From contig NZ_CP048279.1 in the NCBI RefSeq assembly GCF_010365305.1, forward strand, positions 496,001-560,000: a DNA stretch of 64,000 nt, read 5' to 3'. The translations under genes and the position numbers were made by a program. Positions 46,224 through 55,368 of this stretch are shown here, piece by piece. Below the pieces are notes generated by a model, which saw nothing but the letters and a program-made list of their open reading frames with translations, searched no databases and had not been told where the DNA came from. Positions within the stretch are counted from its first letter, which is position 1; each line of letters opens with the position of its first letter. Source of the DNA: Staphylococcus sp. MI 10-1553. Its GTDB lineage: Bacteria; Bacillota; Bacilli; Staphylococcales; Staphylococcaceae.

Positions 46224-47419
46224 CAATACTGATGTTATCAAGTACGGACCATGCAAAAACACCGTATGATGAATGGTTTCCGGATACAGTAGAGCAAATG
46301 ATTTTATTTTGTCCGGCTGAGAAAAAAGACAGTTATGCGGACGAAGATTATTTACGTATTGAAGCATTTGAACATTATATGGTAAATCCTGACATTGAAA
46401 TGCGTGCGCTCGAATTAAGTCGACAATATGACATTACCCATGTGCTATCGATTTCGGAATTTGACGTGATAAGAGCGGCCAAAATTAGAGCATTGTTGAA
46501 TTTAGAGGGTCAGTCGCTGATGAGTGCAGAAGCATATCGAGATAAAGTGCTCATGAAACAGTTGTTGCAAAGCACATCAGTGAAAACACCACACTTTGAT
46601 AAAGCGATAGACAGCGCGAATATACAACGATTTGTAGGAAAATACGGCTACCCTGTCGTACTCAAGCCTATTGATGGATCAGGTTCGTCGGATGTCGTGA
46701 TTGCACGCACACACCAGGATATTGACACGTTTTTACAGACGCATCCCGACTTAGGAAGATATGAAATTGAACAGTTTATTGATGGGGAGATGTATCATGT
46801 CGATGGCCTTGTTCACAATGGAGACGTGAAGTGTGCCTATGTGTCGCACTATTACAATGGATGTCTAGCCTTTAAGGATCATCAGCCGTTAGCGAGCTAT
46901 ATGCTGAAGGCAGACAATCCACTCAGTCAAGCGCTACAACAACAAGTGAAGCAAGTCGTTGGGGCATTACCGACATTGCCGAACGGATCATTTCATGCCG
47001 AATTTTTCGTGACGCCGACGAACGACATCTATTTTTGTGAAATTGCGAGTCGTACAGGGGGCGGTGAAATCGGTCGTACGCTAGAACATGCTATTGGGAT
47101 GCAGCTCAATCAAATGAGTCTTTACTTGCAAACAGGACGTGCAGACGAGGTAGATGCGTACACACAAATTCAACGGTATGGCGGATTCATCTTGTTACCT
47201 CCTCAAAATGCGACATTTCAAGGGATACAGCAACCGTTAGAAGAAGAGTGGGTCCTTTTTCAATCCCTTAAGGCAACACCAGGCCAACCATTTGGCGCAG
47301 CGCAATTGAGTGTGGATCATATCATGTCAGTTGTGATCGAAGGAGAAGATGAGGCGACATTGATTGCGCGAATTGATCAAGTCATCGCATGGTATCAGCA
47401 AGAAGTAAAGTGGAAATGA
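46220..47419 (+). CDS. ATP-grasp ligase 2
   Basis: A 399-residue second ATP-grasp enzyme, only distantly similar to the first. GYPVVLKPIDGSGSSDVVIA is the ATP loop, IEQFIDGEMYHVDGLV the adenine-side strand, and DIYFCEIASRTGGGEIG the metal site. Its ATG overlaps the ligase 1 stop (ATGA). Two consecutive ligases suggest two successive amide-forming steps on a small molecule, with the ferredoxin and the 561-residue protein providing or tailoring a building block. Confidence 0.82.
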   Translation: MTILMLSSTDHAKTPYDEWFPDTVEQMILFCPAEKKDSYADEDYLRIEAFEHYMVNPDIEMRALELSRQYDITHVLSISEFDVIRAAKIRALLNLEGQSLMSAEAYRDKVLMKQLLQSTSVKTPHFDKAIDSANIQRFVGKYGYPVVLKPIDGSGSSDVVIARTHQDIDTFLQTHPDLGRYEIEQFIDGEMYHVDGLVHNGDVKCAYVSHYYNGCLAFKDHQPLASYMLKADNPLSQALQQQVKQVVGALPTLPNGSFHAEFFVTPTNDIYFCEIASRTGGGEIGRTLEHAIGMQLNQMSLYLQTGRADEVDAYTQIQRYGGFILLPPQNATFQGIQQPLEEEWVLFQSLKATPGQPFGAAQLSVDHIMSVVIEGEDEATLIARIDQVIAWYQQEVKWK

Positions 47420-47486
47420 TTGCAAGTAACAACACGCAATGATAACGTACGAGATGCAGACATGTCAGTAGATAAAGGGAGATTAA

Positions 47487-47684
47487 ATGAACGAACGTAA
47501 GCACACGATGCCAAAATCACAGCAAGTCTTGCTCGCAGTGATTCTATTGATTTTGATACTAGAAATTGTATTAACAGCCTTTTTCGTTTCATTTAGTTCA
47601 TTAATTTTCAAAGGGCTCACTATCCTGAATGGTGTACTTATCACGGTATTTTTGAGTCGGCAAATCAAACGAAAAGGGATTTAA
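47487..47684 (+). CDS. Small membrane protein of the ATP-grasp operon
   Basis: A 65-residue protein with two membrane helices (about residues 12-33 and 38-54) and basic ends (MNERKHTMPKSQQ; RQIKRKGI). AAAGGGAGATTAA precedes the ATG. It lies 67 bases after ligase 2 and is probably co-transcribed. It could aid export or resistance; no family is recognised. Confidence 0.6.
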   Translation: MNERKHTMPKSQQVLLAVILLILILEIVLTAFFVSFSSLIFKGLTILNGVLITVFLSRQIKRKGI

Positions 47685-47870
47685 TTAAAATGATAACAAC
47701 CATTCTTCGGTACTATAAATGGAAATACGTATGGATTGAATTTGTGACTGTGCAGTCGAGGTGTTGAAACGCCAGTACGATTATTTTACAATCACATCGA
47801 GGTCACCATTGAGTTACAGTGAAGCGTGATTTTTATATTTGTGATAGGCATCGTTTAAAAAAGCGATAGG

Positions 47871-47904
47871 AAGGCTGGGAAAACTTAAATGCCCCCAGCC
47901 TTTT
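47871..47904. terminator. Bidirectional terminator
   Basis: AAGGCTGGG pairs with CCCAGCCTT and is followed by TT on the forward strand; it lies between the convergent ATP-grasp operon and MFS gene. Confidence 0.75.
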
Positions 47905-47916
47905 AAATATGTTTTT

Positions 47917-49146
47917 TCAAACCCCCTCATAACGTTTGACGGTTGACAGTAATAAGAGAAAGCCTGTTACGACTGTTGCGAAAACTAAACCTGACATCAT
48001 AAGCGGTGTGAGTACCGTACCAATGATTAAAAATAGCCGCGATATGAGCTCTGCACCAATCGGCACCCAACTGTCTAATGCAGAATGGGCACCACGTGTG
48101 TCGGCAGGGATAAACCGTATTTTTTCTGCTTCCACAGTCGGCGTGAACAAAATTTCACCAATCGTGGCCATCAACATAAAGATAACAAGGACGAGTGCGT
48201 GGTTATTACTCATGACAACCGTATAGCCTCCTGCGAAAAAGAGAAAGCCAATATTTAAAATGGTCGCAACTTTGAAACGTTTAAAGTAATGTAAAATCGC
48301 AAAGCTTAAACTAATAATCGTCAACGTATTGATTAATAACAATATCGAAAACATACGGACGCCATCAATTGGAAAGTCAAACAACTGAAACGTTTTGAAT
48401 TGATGTTCTAAACGCACTGCGACATAGGATGAGAGCGACATTTCCGCACTTAATATGAGCATACTACTGATAAGCAATAAGACGAAAGGTCGATTCCGAT
48501 ATGCCACTTGATAACGTTGAAACATCGCCACAAAGCGACGTGCTGATGGATGGCTGATTGTGCGTCGTGCTTCTTGTACACCAAAATAGAGAATCAACAC
48601 ATTCACAGTTAAACAAATAAAAATCAACACAAATAAACTCACTTTGAACGAACTGTAAAATAATCCCCCCATGAGCATCCCGAGCGCAGTAGAGGTGTTC
48701 GAAATCCAATATTTGAAGCGGGCATAGCGTTGTCGGTGTGTCTCGTCAATACTATCTAAAGCTAAAGCGTTGTACATCGGCTTGGCTAAGGCAGTAAACA
48801 GTTCATTGAGAAGATAACAGGCCAAGAAAACAACAAATAATAATTGAAATGACTGTGACCCTTCTAACTGAGCTAATACAGCCCCCATACCTAGGAAGAG
48901 CAGTGCACTCATTGTCGTTAAACAAGCGATGACCTTCTTCTTAAGCGGTAAATGGTCGCTCAAATAACCACCGATAATCGAACCGCTAAATTTTAATAAA
49001 ATCCCAACAATGAGCATAAGTCCGGCTTTTTTACCGCCTAAATAGTGCGTGAGTAATAATGCCATAAACGGAAACACGGCATTCACAGAGGCATTTTGAA
49101 TAAACAACATGAGTAAACGTAACTTCACATTTTTAGGTAATGTCAT
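47917..49146 (-). CDS. MFS exporter convergent with the ATP-grasp operon
   Basis: A 409-residue, 12-helix major facilitator of the drug-efflux type. The loop 2-3 motif appears as SGSIIGGYLSDHLPLKKKV (G-x-L-S-D-x2), and helix 5 region as YWISNTSTALGMLMGGLFY. ATG 49146 (MTLPKNVK) follows TGGAGATATGCTT. Its position next to the ATP-grasp genes suggests it exports their product, as BacE does for bacilysin, but it is on the opposite strand and may be independent. Confidence 0.75.
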   Translation of the reverse strand: MTLPKNVKLRLLMLFIQNASVNAVFPFMALLLTHYLGGKKAGLMLIVGILLKFSGSIIGGYLSDHLPLKKKVIACLTTMSALLFLGMGAVLAQLEGSQSFQLLFVVFLACYLLNELFTALAKPMYNALALDSIDETHRQRYARFKYWISNTSTALGMLMGGLFYSSFKVSLFVLIFICLTVNVLILYFGVQEARRTISHPSARRFVAMFQRYQVAYRNRPFVLLLISSMLILSAEMSLSSYVAVRLEHQFKTFQLFDFPIDGVRMFSILLLINTLTIISLSFAILHYFKRFKVATILNIGFLFFAGGYTVVMSNNHALVLVIFMLMATIGEILFTPTVEAEKIRFIPADTRGAHSALDSWVPIGAELISRLFLIIGTVLTPLMMSGLVFATVVTGFLLLLSTVKRYEGV

Positions 49147-49302
49147 AAGCATATCTCCATTGTATAAGATAAAAAATATGTAAAATTAGTATTATATTAC
49201 CCTCAAAATGAAAGCGTGTCAAAATTTGTATGAGACCGCCGTGCACGATACAATTTGTAAGAAACATTGCGCTATAATGAAGAGGAAGAATGGAGGGTGA
49301 AA

Positions 49303-50232
49303 TTGGATATTAAACAGATGAAGTATTTTATAGAGATTGTACGTCAAGGTGGGATGACGCGTGCAGCCGAGACATTATACATCGCGCAACCGACGATCAG
49401 TAAGGCGATTAAAGAGTTGGAGTCTGAGATTGGTCAGCCGCTGTTTGATCGCACACGTCGCCAATTGTTGCTGACGGACGTGGGAGAAGTGTTTTACCAT
49501 AAAGCCGTTGAAATATTAAAACTATACGAAAGTTTGCCGAATGAGATCAGTAGTCTGCTTGGTCTTGAGAAAGGTTATATTTCTATCGGTATTTCTGCGT
49601 TGATGGATATGGAACGTTTAGTTCAAGTACTCGGACAGTTTCATCAACAGTATCCGAATGTCGTTTTTAATTTGGACGAAAATGGGGGTAAAACGACTGA
49701 AAATCAAGTGCGCAACAATGAAATTCACCTCGGATTAACTTCTTTACCTGTGGATAGTAAAATGTTCGATTCATTTCCATTGTATTCAGAGGAGTTCAAA
49801 GTCGTCATGCATCATACCCATCCACTGGCCCAACAACAAACAGTGGCATTTAAAGCATTAAAAGATGAAGACTTTATTATGTTTAATGAAGACTTTTATA
49901 TTAATGACAAAATTATTGCGTTAACGCGACAAGCAGGCTTCGTACCGCATATCGTATCTAAAATTTCGCAATGGCAATTTATCGAACATTTGATTACCGC
50001 AAAAATGGGTATCAGTATTTTGCCGAATAGCAATGTACGTCTCATTAGTCGGAACCCAGAAATTCGTGTGTTGTCGATTGAAGACAGTACAGTGGATTGG
50101 ACGATGGGGGTCATTTGGCGTAAGGACGTCTATTTAAATCATGCCACACAAACATTTTTAGATTATCTGAATATCCATTTACCGTTAACGACAGTACCTG
50201 AAAGCCGTTCCATAGATAAAAGTAATAATTAA
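49303..50232 (+). CDS. cidR: LysR-type regulator CidR
   Basis: A 309-residue LysR regulator: N-terminal winged helix (DIKQMKYFIEIVRQGGMTRAAETLYIAQPTISKAI within residues 1-40) and a C-terminal effector domain. The opening closely resembles Staphylococcus CidR, the acetate-responsive activator of the cid genes, and cidA and cidB follow on the same strand. TTG 49303 follows GGAGGGTGAAA; frames extended to ATG 49267 lack a ribosome site. Confidence 0.85.
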   Translation: MDIKQMKYFIEIVRQGGMTRAAETLYIAQPTISKAIKELESEIGQPLFDRTRRQLLLTDVGEVFYHKAVEILKLYESLPNEISSLLGLEKGYISIGISALMDMERLVQVLGQFHQQYPNVVFNLDENGGKTTENQVRNNEIHLGLTSLPVDSKMFDSFPLYSEEFKVVMHHTHPLAQQQTVAFKALKDEDFIMFNEDFYINDKIIALTRQAGFVPHIVSKISQWQFIEHLITAKMGISILPNSNVRLISRNPEIRVLSIEDSTVDWTMGVIWRKDVYLNHATQTFLDYLNIHLPLTTVPESRSIDKSNN

Positions 50233-50309
50233 CATGAAAAAGCAATATTTTTATAATGGTTGATGACCCGTTACAATAGAATCATTCGAACGAAGAAAGG
50301 ATGATTGAA

Positions 50310-50702
50310 ATGGCAAAGATGAAACGGCTATTGAAAACTGTAACGCAATTATTCATCATATATGGGATTACGATGTTAGGTAATCAAATCTAGCAATTTT
50401 TCAACATCCCCCTAGCTGGTAGTATTATTGGGTTATTCTTGTTTTTCATTTTGCTTCAATTCAAAATGATTAAAGTTGAATGGATTAAAGAAGGTGCCAA
50501 TTTTCTACTCGCGACGATGGTGTTTTTCTTCGTTCCGTCCGTGATAGGATTGATGGATGTCGTCTCAGAAATTAACATTAACTTTATTATATTTTTTACA
50601 TTAGTTGCTGTAGGTACGGTACTCGTCGCATATACTTCTGGATTACTGGCTGAAAAAATGGTGACAGGTCGTATCTTTCAGAAAGGACAAAAGCAATCAT
50701 GA
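50310..50702 (+). pseudogene. cidA: cidA with in-frame amber codon
   Basis: From ATG 50310 (after AAAGGATGATTGAA) the frame encodes MAKMKRLLKTVTQLF and on to GNQI, then TAG at 50391-50393, and continues without break as QFFNIPLAGSIIGLFLFF to 50702. CidA is a small holin-like membrane protein; the residue lost corresponds to the Lys/Gln before the PLAGS helix. Only this one base change breaks the gene. Re-initiation at ATG 50468 would give only the C-terminal helices. Its stop overlaps cidB by 4 bases. Confidence 0.85.
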
Positions 50703-51382
50703 TTATCTTACAAGGTATTGCGATGATTGTTTTGACAGTCGTGATGTTTATGTTGTCCAAAAAAATATATGTTAAGTTTAAATCACCTATTCTCAACCCC
50801 GCTTTGATGACATCTATCGGCGTTATTGCGATATTATTGCTTTTTAATATCGACTATCACGGTTATATGGTGGGAGGGCAATGGATTAATCAGCTATTGA
50901 GTTCCACAGTAGTGTGTTTAGCTTTTCCACTGTACTTAAACCGGCACAAGATTGTAAAGTATTTCAAAACAATCTTCGTTAGTGTACTTACAGCTGTAAT
51001 TTTAAATTTCTCCATAATTTATTTTTCTTTAAAATTACTTGGCTATGGACGCGAAGATATTGTGACATTGTTACCCCGTTCAATTACAGCGGCGGTCGGC
51101 ATTCAAGTGTCACATCAGCTTGGTGGCGAGGATACCATTACCATCCTGTTCATTATCGCTACGGGCTTATTAGGAAGTATGATGGGTGCCACCCTCGTCC
51201 GTATGACGAACTTTCAATCTTCCATTGCACGAGGCATGACATTTGGTAATTCTTCTCATGCATTTGGAACCGCACGTGCTTTGGAAATGGATTTAGAGTC
51301 AGGCGCATTTAGTTCAATCGGTATGATATTATCAGCCGTTATGAGTTCTGTCATGCTTCCAATCTTATTGATGTTGTTCTAG
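50699..51382 (+). CDS. cidB: CidB/LrgB family membrane protein
   Basis: A 227-residue LrgB/CidB protein with about six or seven helices. [20 protein letters not shown] and [23 protein letters not shown] are the family signature segments. It works with CidA in programmed lysis and in handling of carbohydrate-overflow by-products. The stop codon TAG is completed by the first base of the IS200/IS605 element (51382), so the insertion lies exactly at the end of the gene and leaves the protein essentially whole. The cidC gene expected next is displaced or absent. Confidence 0.88.
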   Translation: MIILQGIAMIVLTVVMFMLSKKIYVKFKSPILNPALMTSIGVIAILLLFNIDYHGYMVGGQWINQLLSSTVVCLAFPLYLNRHKIVKYFKTIFVSVLTAVILNFSIIYFSLKLLGYGREDIVTLLPRSITAAVGIQVSHQLGGEDTITILFIIATGLLGSMMGATLVRMTNFQSSIARGMTFGNSSHAFGTARALEMDLESGAFSSIGMILSAVMSSVMLPILLMLF

Positions 51383-51539
51383 TGAACTACTCACCACTTA
51401 GCTAAAACATAAAGGTTCTTAACGCTTGAAGTGGGAGCTTCTTGGGAATAGAGCGTACTTGTAAGTGTATTTCTTTACTAACAGAGGTTTCTCTTATTGA
51501 CCAAGCTATCCCCGTAGACCCTACGGTTATCGGTCTTTT
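51382..51539 (-). ncRNA. Right-end (omega/re) RNA scaffold, copy 2
   Basis: Equivalent to 35277-35434, with the same predicted stems and a C/T-type difference (GCGTAC against GCATAC). Its guide, taken from the flank beyond the right end, would be TAGAACAACATCAATAAG, i.e. the antisense of the cidB 3' end. Confidence 0.6.
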
Positions 51540-52682
51540 CTAAGCTAATGTTTGCATTCGTAGCCCTTCGGTCAAAATATTGATGCTCGCGTTTATATCT
51601 CGGTCATGGTGAGCATGGCAAATAGGACAAGACCATTCTCGAATTTTGAGATTTTTCTTGCCATCATTATGTCCGCAGTCTGAACAGACTTGACTTGATG
51701 GAAACCATTTATCAATCTTGACTATTTCACGTCCATACCAGTCAGCTTTGTATTGTAGCTTAATCACAAAGCTAGACCATGACACATCAGAAATGCTTTT
51801 AGCCAGTTTATGATTTCGCAACATACCTTTTGTGTTTAAGTCTTCAATACAGATAATATCGTGATTTTTGATAATCTCTGTACTCAACTTGTTTAGAAAG
51901 TCAGTGCGTTGATTCATTACCTTTTCATGTAGTCGTGCAACTTTCTGTTTTTGTTTCTGGTAGTTTTTGGCTTCAAAGAGATTGATACCCTTCTTTTTGG
52001 CTAACAGGGCACGTCTCGACAACTTACGTTGTTCACGTTTTAGTTTCTGTGCCATTTTCGAAGTGAACTTATTATTATCAATCTTTTGACCGTCAGAAAA
52101 AATGGCAAAATGAGTGATTCCAAGGTCAATTCCAATTGCAGAATTAGTTTTAGGAAACTCGACAACTTCTTCTTTGCACAATAAAGAAACATAGTATTTA
52201 CCGCTTGAACGGCGTGATATTGTAGCTGATTTGATAATACCTTTAGGTTGTCTATGAAGCTTTATTTTAACTGATGACTTCAACTTAGGAACTTTGATGA
52301 ATTTATTATCAATCAAGGATATTGTGCCATTTTGATTATTAGTGGTATAGCTTTGAACGGGATTCTTCTTACTTTTGAACCGAGGAAATCCAACAGATTT
52401 ATCTCTAAAGAAATTCTTATATGCCTTGTCTAAATTGAGTTGTGCATTAGCCAAGGCAAGGCTATCTACTTCCTTCAAAAATGGAAATTCATTCTTATAT
52501 TTAGCTGGTGTCGGGAACTTCATTTTTTTAGAAGAAACATTCTTAGTTTCTTCATAAGCTTTCATTCGATCATCAAGCATTAGATTGTAGACCTTACGGA
52601 CACAACCGAAAGACTTAGCGAAGAAAATTTTTTGTTCTTCAGTTGGATAGATTCTAAATTTATATGCTTTGAGTCGTTCCAT
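51540..52682 (-). CDS. tnpB: RNA-guided endonuclease TnpB, copy 2
   Basis: 380 residues, identical to the protein at 34134-35276, with the RuvC Asp/Glu/Asp residues and the CSDC...CPIC zinc finger intact. With its own right-end RNA it would recognise the empty cidB site. Start follows GAGAGGTGCGTAGCTT. Confidence 0.93.
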   Translation of the reverse strand: MERLKAYKFRIYPTEEQKIFFAKSFGCVRKVYNLMLDDRMKAYEETKNVSSKKMKFPTPAKYKNEFPFLKEVDSLALANAQLNLDKAYKNFFRDKSVGFPRFKSKKNPVQSYTTNNQNGTISLIDNKFIKVPKLKSSVKIKLHRQPKGIIKSATISRRSSGKYYVSLLCKEEVVEFPKTNSAIGIDLGITHFAIFSDGQKIDNNKFTSKMAQKLKREQRKLSRRALLAKKKGINLFEAKNYQKQKQKVARLHEKVMNQRTDFLNKLSTEIIKNHDIICIEDLNTKGMLRNHKLAKSISDVSWSSFVIKLQYKADWYGREIVKIDKWFPSSQVCSDCGHNDGKKNLKIREWSCPICHAHHDRDINASINILTEGLRMQTLA

Positions 52683-52697
52683 AAGCTACGCACCTCT

Positions 52698-53102
52698 CTA
52701 TTTATGATTATAACCTTGATTCTGAATATATTTTTTTATAACGTCAATTGGTGCGCCACCAGTTGTCAAAAGGCAAAAACTTCTAGACCAAAACATTTCT
52801 TTCCAAAGAAACTGTCTTACTTTTGGAAAGTCGCGTTTTATCAAACGCGAACTGGCACTTTTATAGGCATTGATGAATTTTGTCAATTCTGTTTTTGGTT
52901 GTGCTTTGAACATAATATGAACATGGTCTTTATCCTGATTCCACTCAACTAGAGTAATATGATAAGACGCTGCAATTCGTACAAAAGTTGTTTTAGCAAA
53001 TTCAGAAATTTTATCATCAATCACATGTCTACGGTATTTAGTAACCAACACAAGATGATAATAGAGAAGAAACACCGAATGATTATTAGTATCTAATTTC
53101 AT
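52698..53102 (-). CDS. tnpA: IS200/IS605 Y1 transposase TnpA, copy 2
   Basis: 134 residues with the HVH motif (DHVHIMF) and C-terminal Tyr helix. It differs from copy 1 at three residues (H for Q near 22, E for K near 30, Q for H near 58), none in the catalytic motifs. The same GTGAGTTGATATAAC leader precedes the start. Confidence 0.93.
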   Translation of the reverse strand: MKLDTNNHSVFLLYYHLVLVTKYRRHVIDDKISEFAKTTFVRIAASYHITLVEWNQDKDHVHIMFKAQPKTELTKFINAYKSASSRLIKRDFPKVRQFLWKEMFWSRSFCLLTTGGAPIDVIKKYIQNQGYNHK

Positions 53103-53175
53103 GTTATATCAACTCACTTCTTATATAGACTGATTATAACATAGAACAAAATAAAAAGGCGATGAGCCTTGCGTG

Positions 53176-53270
53176 TCGGTTTTCGAGTTACCAACGGTAA
53201 CCCTCATACCGAACGGCATTCATCACCCACCTATAGAGGATGGGAGACTTCTGCCTGAATTAAGTTAAAA
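53176..53270 (+). repeat. Orphan right-end RNA remnant of another IS200/IS605-type element
   Basis: GGTTTTCGAGTTACC pairs with GGTAACCCTCATACC around AAC, and 15 bases later CCCACCTATAGAGGATGGG forms a second hairpin followed by AGACTTCTGCCTGAATTAAG. Hairpins of this order, ending in a GGGAGACTTCTG-like box, are typical of tnpB right ends. No tnpB is attached, and it is unlike the right end of the two full copies. The spacer 53271-53494 shows no gene. Confidence 0.5.
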
Positions 53271-53494
53271 AGTCATTAATAGATGAATATGACCGTGATA
53301 AATTTAGTATTTTTCCGTTTTCAACCATCTTCTATCTAATGGTTTACGTATTCACTGCACGCGTGTGAGAAAGGTTTATAAAAATCAAAGGAGTGGCTAT
53401 TCAAGTAAAATGATTAAGCTATAATGAAGATACAAGTGTAAATACTACTAACTACATTGAATTTGAGAAGAAATACGCAACAAAATAACCTAGC

Positions 53495-54481
53495 TTAGAA
53501 TGTATTTTTGATTTTTAAAAGTACATGATAGGCTAGCAAGCAAAGCACGGTAGAATTCTCTTTTTTCTGTGTCCGGATTCTTGACATAGATCCAACTCCC
53601 TTTTTTCTTGATCTATAAAACACATCCTCTACTTGCTCACTTAAAACTGTTTTTAACTCATGTAATTCATAGTCCCTCATTAGAGTTTGACTTTTACCAA
53701 GCCCTTTGTTTTTTATTTTGTGTGGTTTTCTAATTAAACTTTCATCAATTCCATTAGCATGTAAGTGTAACTCGATACCAATTAACCCAAAGTCTCTTTT
53801 TAAATATTCGTAAGGGTATTGCGCTAACTGTCCTACTATAAATATTCCTCTTTTATTTAACTTTTGAGCTGTTCTCTTATTTATGCCCCACATATCGGTT
53901 AAATTATCAATCTTCCATAATTTGCAAGGTACATCTTCATAACGCCATTCAGCAATGGCATTATTTGTTTTCTTCGTTTCAATATCCATAGCTACTTTTG
54001 ACAAAAACATATTCGATCCAATGCCAATTGTATTTTTAATTCCTATTGAATCGAATATTTTTTCTTGTAATAATTCAGCAAATTCTTTCGGTGTATTAGC
54101 AAATAAATGGAATGACTCTGTAATATCCATAAAAAATTCATCAATACTATATTGACGAAAATCCTCATGTGGCAAATAATTCAAAGCTATCTTAGAAATT
54201 TCATTTGATAATTTCATATATGTTCGCATTTTCGGGTTAGTAATATATATGTCAGTTCTTTGTGGAATTTCGAACAAACGAGACCCTGTTTTAATTCCCA
54301 TTTTCTTCAGTTCTGGTATAAATGCTAACACAACAGACCCTTGTCTTTTAGTATCTGCCACTACTGCCAATTTAACTTTTAAAGGATCTAAATCATTTAA
54401 AATGCACGATACACTAGCAAAGAAACTTTTTAAATCAACACATAATATATCTCTTTGTTGACATTGGAAATAGTCATACAT
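53495..54481 (-). pseudogene. Y-family DNA polymerase (UmuC-like), 3'-truncated
   Basis: The 328-residue frame has the UmuC/UvrX-type polymerase core: ILCVDLKSFFASVSC with the metal Asp, FRQYSIDEFFMDITES with the catalytic Asp-Glu pair, and the thumb GIGSNMFLSKVAMD. These enzymes copy past DNA lesions and are common on plasmids and phages. After residue about 290 (YRSRKKG) the sequence departs from the family and stops, so the little-finger domain (about 90-100 residues) is missing. The start (MYDYFQCQQ) is the family start. It is probably non-functional. Confidence 0.7.
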
Positions 54482-54571
54482 TTATTTCACCCCACTAAGA
54501 TTAAGTATCTACATTATAGAACATATGTTTGATTAGGTGAATAAAAATTAGACCCCAATTACGGGATCTAT

Positions 54572-55368
54572 TCATATAAACCTTAAAAGTTTTCCAAGAT
54601 TATTATTTAACAATTCAAACAACTTTTTATTTGAAGGTTTGTCAACAAGCTTTATTGCTTGTGCTAGCTCATCATAAGCCTCTTGAAATTTATCAATCTT
54701 ATAATATGCAAGAGCTTTAGCGTTCTTAGCATTTGCTAACATTAAATTATCGCCTTTATCTTTAGCTTCACCTTCAAGAGTAAAACTTATCTGTAATGCA
54801 TCATTAGGACGATTAGCATAGGACAACAACACACAAGATCTATTTAATAATCTAATTTTCAAAACATCAGTTTTAACATTAGAGTAAATATGGCTTATTA
54901 TTTCATTTAAACTATATCCATTAACAGATAGTACATCAATGTAACTCTTCACCAATTCAGGAGGTTTTTTATTTATTTGTTTGTATACACCAATAAAATT
55001 ATCAGTATCATAACACAAATAATAATGCATAGCTAATTGTATGTAATAATCTTCGTTGTTAAGTTCTTCACTTAAAAGTTTAATATTTTCAGATAAGCGA
55101 AGCACATCTTTTTTCAATGCATCAGAGAACTTCTCTATTTTTTTAATAGGCTCATTTAAATAGATGTAGTTTAAAACATTAAATTGATTTTTAATATAAT
55201 GATCATACAAATTGTGATAACCGTTAAGAATTAAGTCTGGGTACTTTTTAAATATGCTTCTTATAAGTTCTTCACTTAAGTTTTTATAATTATTATTTTC
55301 AAGAATCTTTATAATCCCACTCACTTCAAGCTTATATAATTCTACATTATTTAATTGATAGTTCGGCA
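54572..55368 (-). CDS. TPR-like helical protein of the RiPP locus
   Basis: A 265-residue protein built of tetratricopeptide-like helical hairpins (LLSYANRPNDALQISFTLEGEAKDK; NAKALAYYKIDKFQEAYDELAQAI), resembling the peptide-binding C-terminal half of Rgg/PlcR-type regulators but without any DNA-binding helix-turn-helix. I chose ATG 55368 (MPNYQLNN) because AAGGGTGAG precedes it; the longer frame runs through the maturase gene. It overlaps the maturase end by 22 bases, so it is translated with it. It may bind the precursor or a peptide signal, or be an immunity factor; none is proven. Confidence 0.6.

Larger units (their letters stand above)
51382..53172 (-). mobile_element. IS200/IS605-family element, copy 2 (tnpA-tnpB)
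   Basis: Same length (1791 bases) and nearly the same sequence as copy 1 at 33644-35434, on the opposite strand. The tnpB end abuts cidB; the tnpA end abuts a different IS200/IS605 remnant. On the element strand the left flank ends in CAC, as in copy 1. A high level of identity points to recent movement. Confidence 0.88.
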
